13,717 nucleotides of DNA from Spirochaetales bacterium. Lineage in GTDB: Bacteria; Spirochaetota; Spirochaetia; SZUA-6; DRHE01. Both the position numbers and the translations under genes were made by a program. Each line of letters opens with the position of its first letter. Position 1 is the first letter of the stretch. Shown here in pieces: positions 5,945-12,537 of this stretch. The notes under the pieces were generated by a model that was not told the origin of the DNA, did no database searches, and saw only the letters and a program-made list of their open reading frames with translations. The stretch is taken from assembly GCA_016930895.1 (NCBI GenBank), contig JAFGFV010000571.1, forward strand, positions 1 through 13,717, in the 5' to 3' direction.

Positions 5945-7360
5945 TCATATCTGCACGACCTCCCAGGCCATCGAGCGGCCCAGCTCGGTCAGCGCTTGGA
6001 CGACCTTGCCGTAGACCAGCACCGAATGATGCGTGCCCCCGTGGCGGCTGTATTCCGGAAGAAGCCGCTCCAGCCGCTCAGCCGGTTTGAACCAGCCGTG
6101 GATGGCAGCGTCGAGGCGGTCGCCGCGATTGGCGGTAAGCCGGCCGGGCACGAGGATCAGCCGCAGGGGATCGCCGGCGTTCGAGCCGGTGGGAGCCAGA
6201 TTGACGAGCACGGCCTCCCCCGGCCTGTAGCGCCCGACCGCAACCGCGGAGGCGACCCCGGTCAGGGTGTAGGGCTTCTCGATGAGCCGCGGCGTCCCGC
6301 CCAACACGCGGAGGTTGACCTCCGCGATGTGGCTGAGGAAGATCCTGCCGCGCTTCCAGTCCGGGCAGAACATCTCTGTGAACGTCGCCTCGCCGAAGGC
6401 CCTGGACAACGCCGCGGTCATCAGGGCCGAAAGGAAGTCCCCTTCGCCAGCATAGCCGATGCCGCGGGCCATGGCCTTGCTGGCTTCGAGGAACGGCAGC
6501 GCCCGCGGCTGGAGGGCGCGGAGGGACAGAGGATTCATGGTGAAGGCGTCCAGCCGCTCCTTCGCCAGCCAGCCACGCAGCGCCAATCCCACTCGCACGG
6601 AGGCACGATGCAGCTCCGCAGAGGTCTCGACGCGGAATCGCCGCCTGTCCTCTTCGAGCTCGGCCTCGACTGCCGGTTCGTCTTCCGACGGGACCCCGCT
6701 CTGAAGACTGCCTGCCCCCGCCCGCACCACTTCCGCCCCCACGAGCCTCTTGAGCGCGTGGGCGCTGATGCGGAAGTCCCCCATCCCGGGGAAACGCTCG
6801 CCGAGCAGCCCGACCCGGCCCCGCCTGAGCACGGAAGAGGCACGCAAGCCCCGCCCCCGGGCCACCACGCGGTCCAGGACGTCCGATTTCTCCCAGTGAC
6901 CGGCCTCGACCGCGAAGGGCTTGCCGTGACGCCCGAGGAGGTTGCACAGGTCCTGGACGCCGTGGATGCCCTGATTCAGGAGGACCTCGATCAGCTCTTG
7001 GGCCCTACCGAAATCGAAGCGGGGGGTCGTGTCCAGGACGATGAGGGGAAGCCCCGTACGGGCGAGCTCCGGAGCCGCTTCGAGGGAGGGCGAGTAGGTC
7101 ACGTGGAGGGTCACGAGGGCATCTGCTTCGGCCTTCTCGAAGCCGGCGACGGCCTCCCGAATCGCTGCCCGCCTCGCGCACAGCGGGGCGGGCAGGACCT
7201 CGGCGCCCCGCTTGCCCAGCTCCTGCACGATGGTCGCCGCGAAGCGCGAAACCCGGGCGCGAAGCTCCGGCAGCGCCTGGTCGAACAGGTCCATGTACAG
7301 CGGGAGCAGGCCGATCCTGGAGGTTTGGCTGTGGCCGTCGTCAGATCTCATAGTGCTCAT
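5945..7360 (-). CDS. L-arabinose/L-fucose isomerase-like sugar isomerase
   Basis: 471 residues. It resembles the FucI/AraA group (COG2407-like): LNQGIHGVQDLCNLLGRHGKPF at 128-149 (matching a strongly conserved FucI/AraA segment), YAGEGDF at 303-309, FTEMF at 327-331, LSHIAEVN at 342-349 and HGGTHHSVLVYG near 440-451. These supply Glu306, Glu329, His344 and His444 or His445, the Mn-binding/catalytic Glu-Glu-His-His set of E. coli AraA. It should interconvert an aldose and a ketose (or deoxy/derivatised sugar) in the cytoplasm. The frame extends to 7588, but the upstream part spans the promoter. ATG at 7360 is chosen (ATG at 7351 also possible; neither has a strong Shine-Dalgarno). It is first in a four-gene operon with the ASST-like, aldolase and GntR genes, transcribed from 7473-7500. 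The exact sugar is unknown. Confidence 0.85.
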   Translation of the reverse strand: MSTMRSDDGHSQTSRIGLLPLYMDLFDQALPELRARVSRFAATIVQELGKRGAEVLPAPLCARRAAIREAVAGFEKAEADALVTLHVTYSPSLEAAPELARTGLPLIVLDTTPRFDFGRAQELIEVLLNQGIHGVQDLCNLLGRHGKPFAVEAGHWEKSDVLDRVVARGRGLRASSVLRRGRVGLLGERFPGMGDFRISAHALKRLVGAEVVRAGAGSLQSGVPSEDEPAVEAELEEDRRRFRVETSAELHRASVRVGLALRGWLAKERLDAFTMNPLSLRALQPRALPFLEASKAMARGIGYAGEGDFLSALMTAALSRAFGEATFTEMFCPDWKRGRIFLSHIAEVNLRVLGGTPRLIEKPYTLTGVASAVAVGRYRPGEAVLVNLAPTGSNAGDPLRLILVPGRLTANRGDRLDAAIHGWFKPAERLERLLPEYSRHGGTHHSVLVYGKVVQALTELGRSMAWEVVQI

Positions 7361-7464
7361 GTCCGCATGGCGTCGTGGGGCGAGGGCACTCGCCCGGACT
7401 GATCTGCCCTTCGGGGGTGGCCCGAGAGCTCCGTCGGTCCGGTGCGGCCTTGCCTCTACACCTT

Positions 7465-7478
7465 TATACATAAGTATA
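7465..7478. promoter_or_regulatory. operator shared with mttB (TATACATAAGTATA)
   Basis: TATAC-ATAA-GTATA is an inverted repeat (12 of 14 bases symmetric) covering the whole -10 box of the isomerase operon promoter. Its first 12 bases, TATACATAAGTA, recur exactly at 9093-9104 next to the mttB -10. Placement on the -10 implies repression. The GntR/HutC regulator at 3121-3849 is the likely binder, since it is encoded in the controlled operon and its family uses GTATAC-like half-sites; this is an inference. Confidence 0.65.
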
Positions 7479-7500
7479 GCAAAAGTCTTCACTGTGTCAA
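7473..7500 (-). promoter_or_regulatory. sigma70-like promoter of the isomerase/ASST/aldolase/GntR operon
   Basis: Minus-strand TTGACA (7500-7495), 16-base spacer, TATACT (7478-7473). The -35 is perfect and the -10 matches five of six. It gives a leader of about 105 bases before the ATG at 7360. The upstream mttB gene ends at 7569, so this operon has its own promoter. Confidence 0.75.
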
Positions 7501-7521
7501 CATCCCCAGCCCGCGGCTCGC

Positions 7522-7546
7522 CCTCGCCTCCCGGAGAGAGGCGAGG
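7522..7546 (-). terminator. 9-bp hairpin downstream of mttB
   Basis: CCTCGCCTC (7522-7530) and GAGGCGAGG (7538-7546) form a perfect 9-bp GC-rich stem with a seven-base loop, 22 bases after the mttB stop and before the isomerase promoter. There is no T-tract on the minus strand, so it may be a weak or Rho-assisted terminator or an mRNA 3'-end stabiliser. Confidence 0.4.
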
Positions 7547-7568
7547 TGTGTCGCCGTGAGAGGCGCCC

Positions 7569-9026
7569 TTAGAGGGTCTTCTCCGCAACCGCCACGATGC
7601 GGTCGATTTCCCGGCCCTTCTCCGGCTCGATCTGCCAGAACTCCCCCGCTCCCAGCAAGCGCAGATATCGGTCGTGAGCGATGCGGTAGACGTCCCGGGC
7701 CTGGCTCTTCTCGAGAGTGTCGAAGCCTGTCCGGTCGAACACCTGGGGAAGCCAGTTCTCGCGGAAGTGGAGCAGGGTGTGCTCGGCTTCCATGAAGTTC
7801 CCGCGCACCCCCACGGCGTGGATGAGCTTCAGCAGGTCACCGATGTTTTCGAATCCCCCCACATCGCGAAAATGCCCGTGAATGTCCCGGCAGATTTCCA
7901 GGTCGACCAAAGCCTGTTCGGCGCTGAACACCGACCCGCCGTTGATCAGCCCCAGAGGGTAGCTGTAGCGCCCCGAGAGGTAGGTGAACAGGAACTTGAG
8001 CGCCTTTTCGGCCAGGGTTTGGCTGTTGGGGTATTTGGCATCCGTGTAGCCGGAGCCGATGAGGTAGTTGAAGCCGTAGCGCTGCTGATGGACCTCGGCC
8101 AGCGCGATGTCCTGCAGGATCGCCTCCGGCGCGCTGAAGGAGGCCGATCCCGTTTGCATGTCGAGAATCCCGGAAATCGTCCCGCCGCCGACTACGGCTT
8201 CCGGGTAGACGCACTGGATCGCGGTGATCACGCCCAGGATCTCGGCATTGCCCACGATGGCGTTCCCGAGCATGGTCACCGGCGTGCTGAGCCCGGTGAT
8301 CGGCATCGGGATGATCGTGCAGGGCAGCCCCCGGGCGGCGAAGGCCAGAAGAATGGTGCCCGCCTCCGCATCCAGGAACAGCGGGCTGATCGTCTCCTTT
8401 GCCGTGACCAGGCAGGGCCGCTCGTCGTAGGCTTCCCGGCCGCCCCGGATCACGCTGCCCATCTCTACGAACAGGTCGATCTCCTTTTCGCTCCACACCT
8501 CCATGGAGCCGACTTTCCGGGTGTTCTTGACCACGAGCTCTGCGGTCTTGACCCTTCGCATCCGCTCCTCGACTGGTCTGCCCTGGAGATCGGTGCGCAG
8601 GACGATCGGATTGCCGACGAAGCTCACCTCCGGAAGCAGCTCACCCAGGCGGATGTAGCTGAGAAGCTCTTCGGCGCTCGCCTCCTGCAGGCGCTGCTCT
8701 TCCCAGCTCAGGAACCGCTCGCAGCCACCGCTGATCTTGGCGGCGATGCCGTCGCCCTCCACCACCTCCGAGGTCACGCCGTTGAGCAGATGCATCTTTC
8801 TGCCTGAAGCGATGAGCCGCCTGTTGTTTTCGAGGGCCTCCTCGACGAGCCGCTCCGGGATCAGGACGGTCCCGCTGGCGGAATCGACGCGCGCGCCCGC
8901 TTTGCGCAGTCCCTCCTGCAGGCGGGGAGATTGGAAGCGCATGCCCGTATTCGCCAGGACCTGGAGGGTCGCCTCGTGGATCTGGCCGATCTGTTCGCCG
9001 TTCAGCAGCTGGAAGTGCAGGTGCAT
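7569..9026 (-). CDS. MttB-family methyltransferase, non-pyrrolysine type
   Basis: 485 residues, full length for the trimethylamine methyltransferase (MttB, PF06253) family; no in-frame stop interrupts it. Family landmarks include the N-terminal LNGEQIGQIHEATLQVLANTG, KISGGCERF at 97-105, VGNPIVLRTD at 137-146 and GSGYTDAKYPNSQ at 324-336. In methanogen MttB I align the pyrrolysine just before the TD[SA]K stretch; here that position is Tyr327, so no amber suppression is needed. Non-Pyl members such as MtgB move a methyl group from quaternary amines (glycine betaine and relatives) to a corrinoid protein. No corrinoid protein or reactivase gene lies in this window, so partners must be elsewhere. 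ATG at 9026 has GAGGA about seven bases upstream. It is divergent from the MtaA-like gene and has its own promoter at 9107-9135 carrying the operator shared with the isomerase operon. Confidence 0.88.
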   Translation of the reverse strand: MHLHFQLLNGEQIGQIHEATLQVLANTGMRFQSPRLQEGLRKAGARVDSASGTVLIPERLVEEALENNRRLIASGRKMHLLNGVTSEVVEGDGIAAKISGGCERFLSWEEQRLQEASAEELLSYIRLGELLPEVSFVGNPIVLRTDLQGRPVEERMRRVKTAELVVKNTRKVGSMEVWSEKEIDLFVEMGSVIRGGREAYDERPCLVTAKETISPLFLDAEAGTILLAFAARGLPCTIIPMPITGLSTPVTMLGNAIVGNAEILGVITAIQCVYPEAVVGGGTISGILDMQTGSASFSAPEAILQDIALAEVHQQRYGFNYLIGSGYTDAKYPNSQTLAEKALKFLFTYLSGRYSYPLGLINGGSVFSAEQALVDLEICRDIHGHFRDVGGFENIGDLLKLIHAVGVRGNFMEAEHTLLHFRENWLPQVFDRTGFDTLEKSQARDVYRIAHDRYLRLLGAGEFWQIEPEKGREIDRIVAVAEKTL

Positions 9027-9081
9027 GGAGTGGTCCTCGTCTTCACTGGTCGGGGGAAACCGCCGGAGTGAGCGCCCAGCG

Positions 9082-9093
9082 AGAGGCGCCTCT
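9082..9093. repeat. 12-bp perfect palindrome AGAGGCGCCTCT
   Basis: A perfect palindrome next to the TATACATAAGTA copy in the mttB/MtaA-like intergenic region, in the expected mttB leader. Its start (AGAGGCGCC) also occurs at 7559-7567 after the mttB stop. It is GC-rich and short, so chance is possible; it could be a small hairpin at the mRNA 5' end. Confidence 0.3.
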
Positions 9094-9116
9094 ATACATA
9101 AGTAACTGTATACAGT
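9093..9116. promoter_or_regulatory. double operator in the mttB/MtaA-like divergent region
   Basis: Two elements touch: TATACATAAGTA (9093-9104), identical to the site at the isomerase promoter, and ACTGTATACAGT (9105-9116), a perfect 12-bp palindrome with a GTATAC core that overlaps the mttB -10. Together they hold three TATAC/GTATA half-sites. They fit repression of mttB by a HutC-type GntR protein, perhaps also acting on the divergent gene. The sequences are seen; the regulator is inferred. Confidence 0.6.
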
Positions 9117-9135
9117 AGCATGGATTTCCAGTCAA
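9107..9135 (-). promoter_or_regulatory. sigma70-like promoter of mttB
   Basis: Minus-strand TTGACT (9135-9130), 17-base spacer, TATACA (9112-9107). The -35 matches five of six, the -10 four of six. Transcription would start near 9100, about 75 bases before the ATG at 9026. I find no comparably good promoter on the plus strand for the divergent gene: the stretch 9140-9260 is GC-rich and lacks clear -35/-10 pairs. Confidence 0.55.
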
Positions 9136-9273
9136 GGTCGCGGGTCTTGCCGTCGCGTGCCTTTTTCCAGCGCTCCGACGCCGGTTCCGGGCACAGGGGA
9201 GCCCCACGACCCACGCGCTGCTCGTCGGCACTCCGCGCGCGACGGGACAAGGGTAGAGCAGGGGGAGATGACG

Positions 9274-10581
9274 ATGACCTCGCGAGAACGAATCCGCGCG
9301 GCGCTGCGGCACGAGCAGCCCGACCGCACCCCCATCGATCTCGGCTCAACTCCTGTGACAGGGATCCAGGCGAGCAGCTACATCGGCCTGAAGCGGGCGC
9401 TGGGCCTGCCGACGGATGGGGTGCGGGTCGACGAGCCGTTCCAGATGCTGGCAGAGTTGGAGGACGAGGTCAGGCAGGCTCTGTCCATCGACACGCTCGG
9501 CATCGGCCTGCCGACCACGGTATTCGGGTTCCGAAACGACTCGTGGAAGCCCTTCCGATTGTTCGACGGCTCCGAGGTCCTGGTATCCGGTCACTTCGAG
9601 TACGAGGCTCTGCCCAACGGAGACCTGGTACTGTTCCCCCAGGGGGACCGCACGGCCGCCCCGTCCGCGAAGATGCCCGAAGGCGGCTTCTACTTCGACT
9701 TGCTCGCCAGGAGCTCCGCCCCGGACCTGCTCGACGCGAAGCGGTGGGCCCAGGAAACCTTCGGCCCGCTCAAGGATGAAGACCTCCGCTGGCTGGAGCG
9801 TGTCTCCAGGAGCGCGTACGAGGATACGCAGTACGCCCTCGTGGGGAACTTCACGGCAGCTGCCTTCGGCGGCATCGCCGGCATCATGGCGCCCCACGTC
9901 AAGGGACCGACCGGCATCCGGACGGTCGAGGACTTCTGGATGGCCTACGTGACCCATCCGGAGTACGTGAAGGAGATCTTCCACCATCAGCTGGAGATTC
10001 AGCTGCGAAACCTCGGCCTGTTCCACCAGGCTGTGGGAGATCGCCTCGAGGCGATCCTCCTGAGCGGAACCGACTTCGGGGGACAACAGGGACTGTTGAT
10101 TTCCCCCGAGATGTACCGGGAGTTCTTCAAGCCTCTGCACCTCGAGGTGAATCGCTGGGTCCACGTCCACACCGGCTGGAAGACCCTGTATCACACCTGT
10201 GGCGCCGTGTCGGAGCTGCTCGACGACTTCGTCGAGGCGCAGATCGATATCCTGAATCCCCTGCAGATATCAGCCAGGGGGATGGGCCCGGCTGCGCTCA
10301 AGGCGGAGTACGGCGACAGACTCGTGTTCTGGGGCGGTGCTGTCGATACCCAGCAGACGCTCCCCTTCGGGACCGTGGAGGAAGTGCGCGAGGAGGTCCG
10401 GCGCCTCCACTCGATCTGGGCGAAAGGCGGAGGCTACGTATCCTGCCCGGTCCACAACATCCAGGCCAACGTGCCGGTCGCGAACATCCTGGCCTACTTC
10501 GACGAGACTCAGAACTGCTGTTCCCGGACCGGCTCGAAGGGCTCGGCTCCCCCGGCCCGCCTGCCGGACAGCCCCAGCTGA
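9274..10581 (+). CDS. URO-D-superfamily methyltransferase, MtaA/CmuA-like zinc type
   Basis: 435 residues of the uroporphyrinogen-decarboxylase fold. It carries the zinc set of the methylcobamide methyltransferase branch: His307-x-Cys309 in LYHTCGAV and Cys391 in YVSCPVHNIQ, absent from true decarboxylases. It therefore probably transfers a methyl group to or from a corrinoid or thiol acceptor. Other family features are the N-terminal TSRERIRAALRHEQPDRTP, the TDFGGQQGLLISPEMYREFFKP stretch at 266-287 and FWGGAVDTQ at 352-360. ATG at 9274 is preferred to 9268 because GGGGGAG ends six bases upstream of 9274 but directly at 9268. The homologous part ends near ILAYFDET (residue 412). The last ~23 residues, low in complexity, are read antisense from the end of the sulfatase fragment, so the native C-terminus was probably replaced. 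It is divergent from mttB, suggesting paired function. Confidence 0.88.
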   Translation: MTSRERIRAALRHEQPDRTPIDLGSTPVTGIQASSYIGLKRALGLPTDGVRVDEPFQMLAELEDEVRQALSIDTLGIGLPTTVFGFRNDSWKPFRLFDGSEVLVSGHFEYEALPNGDLVLFPQGDRTAAPSAKMPEGGFYFDLLARSSAPDLLDAKRWAQETFGPLKDEDLRWLERVSRSAYEDTQYALVGNFTAAAFGGIAGIMAPHVKGPTGIRTVEDFWMAYVTHPEYVKEIFHHQLEIQLRNLGLFHQAVGDRLEAILLSGTDFGGQQGLLISPEMYREFFKPLHLEVNRWVHVHTGWKTLYHTCGAVSELLDDFVEAQIDILNPLQISARGMGPAALKAEYGDRLVFWGGAVDTQQTLPFGTVEEVREEVRRLHSIWAKGGGYVSCPVHNIQANVPVANILAYFDETQNCCSRTGSKGSAPPARLPDSPS

Positions 10582-10907
10582 CCCTGCCCGGTGACGGCTT
10601 GTCGGGCCCCGTCGTTCTGCGGATCCACGTACTCGAAGAACCACTCCTGGAGCCTGCCCCGCAGCTCACGGACCAGTGAGGCGTGCCAGGGCTCTTCCAC
10701 CAGATTCCGCCGTTCCCCCGGGTCGTGCGTCAGGCCATGGAGCTCGTGAGGGCCGGAGGGGAAACGGTGCACTTACTTCCATTCCCGCGTGCGGATCATC
10801 CAGGTGGGCCCGTACTCGCTGAAGACCACCGGGTGCTCCCGCTCGCCCTCGCCGCGGCCCTCCGGGACCTGCAGGAAGCTCCGGCCAGGGTGGCCGCAGT
10901 TGAAACT
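10509..10907 (-). pseudogene. sulfatase 3' fragment with an internal stop
   Basis: The last ~130 codons of a sulfatase-like gene. Before the stop it reads VVFSEYGPTWMIRTREWK, then TAA at 10775-10773, then in the same frame VHRFPSGPHELHGLTHDPGE and EWFFEYVDPQN to a TGA at 10511-10509. In intact sulfatases a Tyr follows REWK, so one base change (TAC/TAT to TAA) explains the stop. The N-terminal ~300 residues, including the metal and formylglycine sites, are gone: upstream it runs straight into the amidohydrolase fragment in a different frame. It is not the missing end of the intact sulfatase at 11046-12512, which has its own C-terminus. Its end overlaps the convergent MtaA-like gene by 73 bases. 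Confidence 0.8.
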
Positions 10908-11037
10908 ATCCTTCGAGGTCCTGGCCGTAGGGATACTGCATCCGCGCGTAGAGCTTCAGGCTGAACCCGAGGTGAGAGTGGATGTCGATCACCTTCCGGC
11001 GAAGCGCGTCCGGGGAGAGGTGTTTGGTCGCCGGCAT
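10906..11037 (-). pseudogene. amidohydrolase 5' fragment (43 codons)
   Basis: An ATG at 11037 opens a 43-codon frame ending in TAG at 10908-10906. It reads KVIDIHSHLGFSLKLYARMQ, the metal-binding D-x-H-x-H start of a TIM-barrel amidohydrolase (PF04909-like), then YPYGQDLEG and stops. Such enzymes are normally near 300-400 residues, so almost everything is lost. The break is where sulfatase-derived codons begin in another frame, which indicates a deletion joining two neighbouring genes. The ATG is eight bases after the stop of the intact sulfatase, so the original gene was probably in that operon. A functional 43-residue peptide is unlikely. Confidence 0.7.
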
Positions 11038-11045
11038 CGAGGGTG

Positions 11046-12512
11046 CTATCGATCCACCCCGAGCCGTCGGTACAGCTCCGCGGGGGCGTCGTGTTCCTGC
11101 ATCAGCTTCACCATGTGCTCGATCATCCGCTGCTCTATCCGGCCGTCCTTCATGGGCCGCTGCTGCCGCGGGTCCTTCGCGAGGTCGAAGAGCATGGTGT
11201 CCGGGGGTCGCTCCATCGGCTCTCCGCCGGGCATCCCGCCGGGGGACTGGACGCGCAAGGTCTTGCAGCCCTTGGTGAAGGAGAAGGGCTCGCGAAGGGT
11301 GGCGCCCTGCAGCTCGCTCACCGGGAAGGGCTTGCGCATGTGGGTCGGCATGAGCGTGTAGTTGTACACGGGCTGGGAGTCCATGCTCTCCGGGCCTCGC
11401 ATGTACACGTAGCGTCCGTCGGTGCAGTTGACGTGTACCCCGTGCATGCCGAAGAGAGCAGCCCGGCGTACCGGCTCATCCCGTTCGATCGCGGCCGTCA
11501 GAGGAAGACCCAGCATGTCCTTGGGGATTGGTACGCCGAAGAACTGGAGCAGGGTCGGCGCCAGGTCGTGGGTCTGCACCAGGCTGCGCCGGCGCTCTCC
11601 CGCCTTGCGGCAGCGGGGGTCCCAGATGAACAGGGGATTGTGCACTACCTCGTCGTACATCGGCTGCACGCACTTGGCCCACCAGTCGTGCTCGCCGAGG
11701 AGGTAGCCGTGATCGGTGTTCACGATGAGCAGGGTGTCGTTCCACAGATCCAGCTCGTCCATGAGCGCCATGATGCGTCCCAGGTAGTGGTCGCACATGG
11801 ACACCAGGGCCGCGTACTCGTAGCGCACGTGCCGGACCTGGTCGGGGGTTTCCGTCACGCGCCGGTAGCTGGGCCAGTCGAACAGGGGACCCCTGTACTC
11901 GTGGGGATACAGCTCCTTCCAGTGCTGCTGGGTAAAGAAGGGCTCGTGGGGATCGAAGGTCTCGATCTGCAGGAACCAGTTGTCGTCGCCCCGGTTCTTG
12001 AGGATGAACTCCTCGCCAAGCGCGAAGGTTCGGGCCTGGGGCATGTCGGTCTCCGAGCGCATGTGCTCGCGGTTGACCCAGTCGTGGCGCCATGGACGGT
12101 TGATGTTCTCTGGTGTTTCCGGGTCCCGGACCACCCCTTTCCACTTGTCCCCCTCCTGGCCGCGGACGATCTCCCAGGTGTTGTAGCGGTTGTGGTAGGT
12201 CGCCCCGCCGTCTTCCCAGTAGTGGTAGTGGTCGCTGATCAGATGGGTGTAGATTCCGCTGTTCTTGAGGATCTCCGGCATGGAGTCGTCGAAAGGCTCG
12301 ATCGGCCCCCAGCTGCGGTGCAGGAAGTTGTAGCGGCCCGTGTGCAGCTCCCGCCGGGCGGGCATGCACGGCATGCTGCCCGCGTAGCAGTTGTCGAAGG
12401 TCACCGTCCGGCCGCTCAGGCGTCGGAAGTTGGGCGTCTTGACCCAGTCGCAGCCGTAGGGCTCGAGGGTTCTCCGGTTCAAGGAATCGAACATCACCAT
12501 GATCGCTTTCAT
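11046..12512 (-). CDS. type I sulfatase (formylglycine-dependent, Cys type)
   Basis: 488 residues. It hydrolyses a sulfate ester; the substrate is unknown. The signature MPCMPARRELHTG is intact, with Cys49 to be converted to formylglycine and Arg53 in place (C-x-P-x-R). Metal residues are Asp9 (MFDSL, with Ser10 where many sulfatases have a second Asp), Asp267 and His268 in NTDHGYLLGEHDWWAK, then His275 and Lys280; FDPHEPF is at 186-192. There is no signal peptide, so it probably acts in the cytoplasm on an imported, small sulfated molecule. It needs a formylglycine-generating enzyme or anSME, not encoded in the window. ATG at 12512 has CTGGAG about six bases upstream. It lies 25 bases after the LacI-family gene, indicating co-transcription, and is followed by the amidohydrolase remnant. 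Confidence 0.93.
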   Translation of the reverse strand: MKAIMVMFDSLNRRTLEPYGCDWVKTPNFRRLSGRTVTFDNCYAGSMPCMPARRELHTGRYNFLHRSWGPIEPFDDSMPEILKNSGIYTHLISDHYHYWEDGGATYHNRYNTWEIVRGQEGDKWKGVVRDPETPENINRPWRHDWVNREHMRSETDMPQARTFALGEEFILKNRGDDNWFLQIETFDPHEPFFTQQHWKELYPHEYRGPLFDWPSYRRVTETPDQVRHVRYEYAALVSMCDHYLGRIMALMDELDLWNDTLLIVNTDHGYLLGEHDWWAKCVQPMYDEVVHNPLFIWDPRCRKAGERRRSLVQTHDLAPTLLQFFGVPIPKDMLGLPLTAAIERDEPVRRAALFGMHGVHVNCTDGRYVYMRGPESMDSQPVYNYTLMPTHMRKPFPVSELQGATLREPFSFTKGCKTLRVQSPGGMPGGEPMERPPDTMLFDLAKDPRQQRPMKDGRIEQRMIEHMVKLMQEHDAPAELYRRLGVDR

Positions 12513-12537
12513 ACACGCTCCAGCCCTGAAAGGCGGC

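Noticed and set aside
7361..7588. 76-residue N-terminal extension of the isomerase-like gene.
   Set aside because: It runs through the -35/-10 boxes and the mttB stop region and has no similarity to the family.
9157..9273. 39-residue N-terminal extension of the MtaA-like gene.
   Set aside because: The translation is low-complexity, and the ATG at 9274 has a proper purine-rich ribosome binding site and starts at the family's conserved N-terminus.
11046..12512. The decayed sulfatase 3' fragment as a duplicate of, or broken-off end from, the intact sulfatase here.
   Set aside because: The C-terminal sequences differ (the intact gene ends in RRLGVDR with its own stop), so the fragment comes from a different sulfatase.
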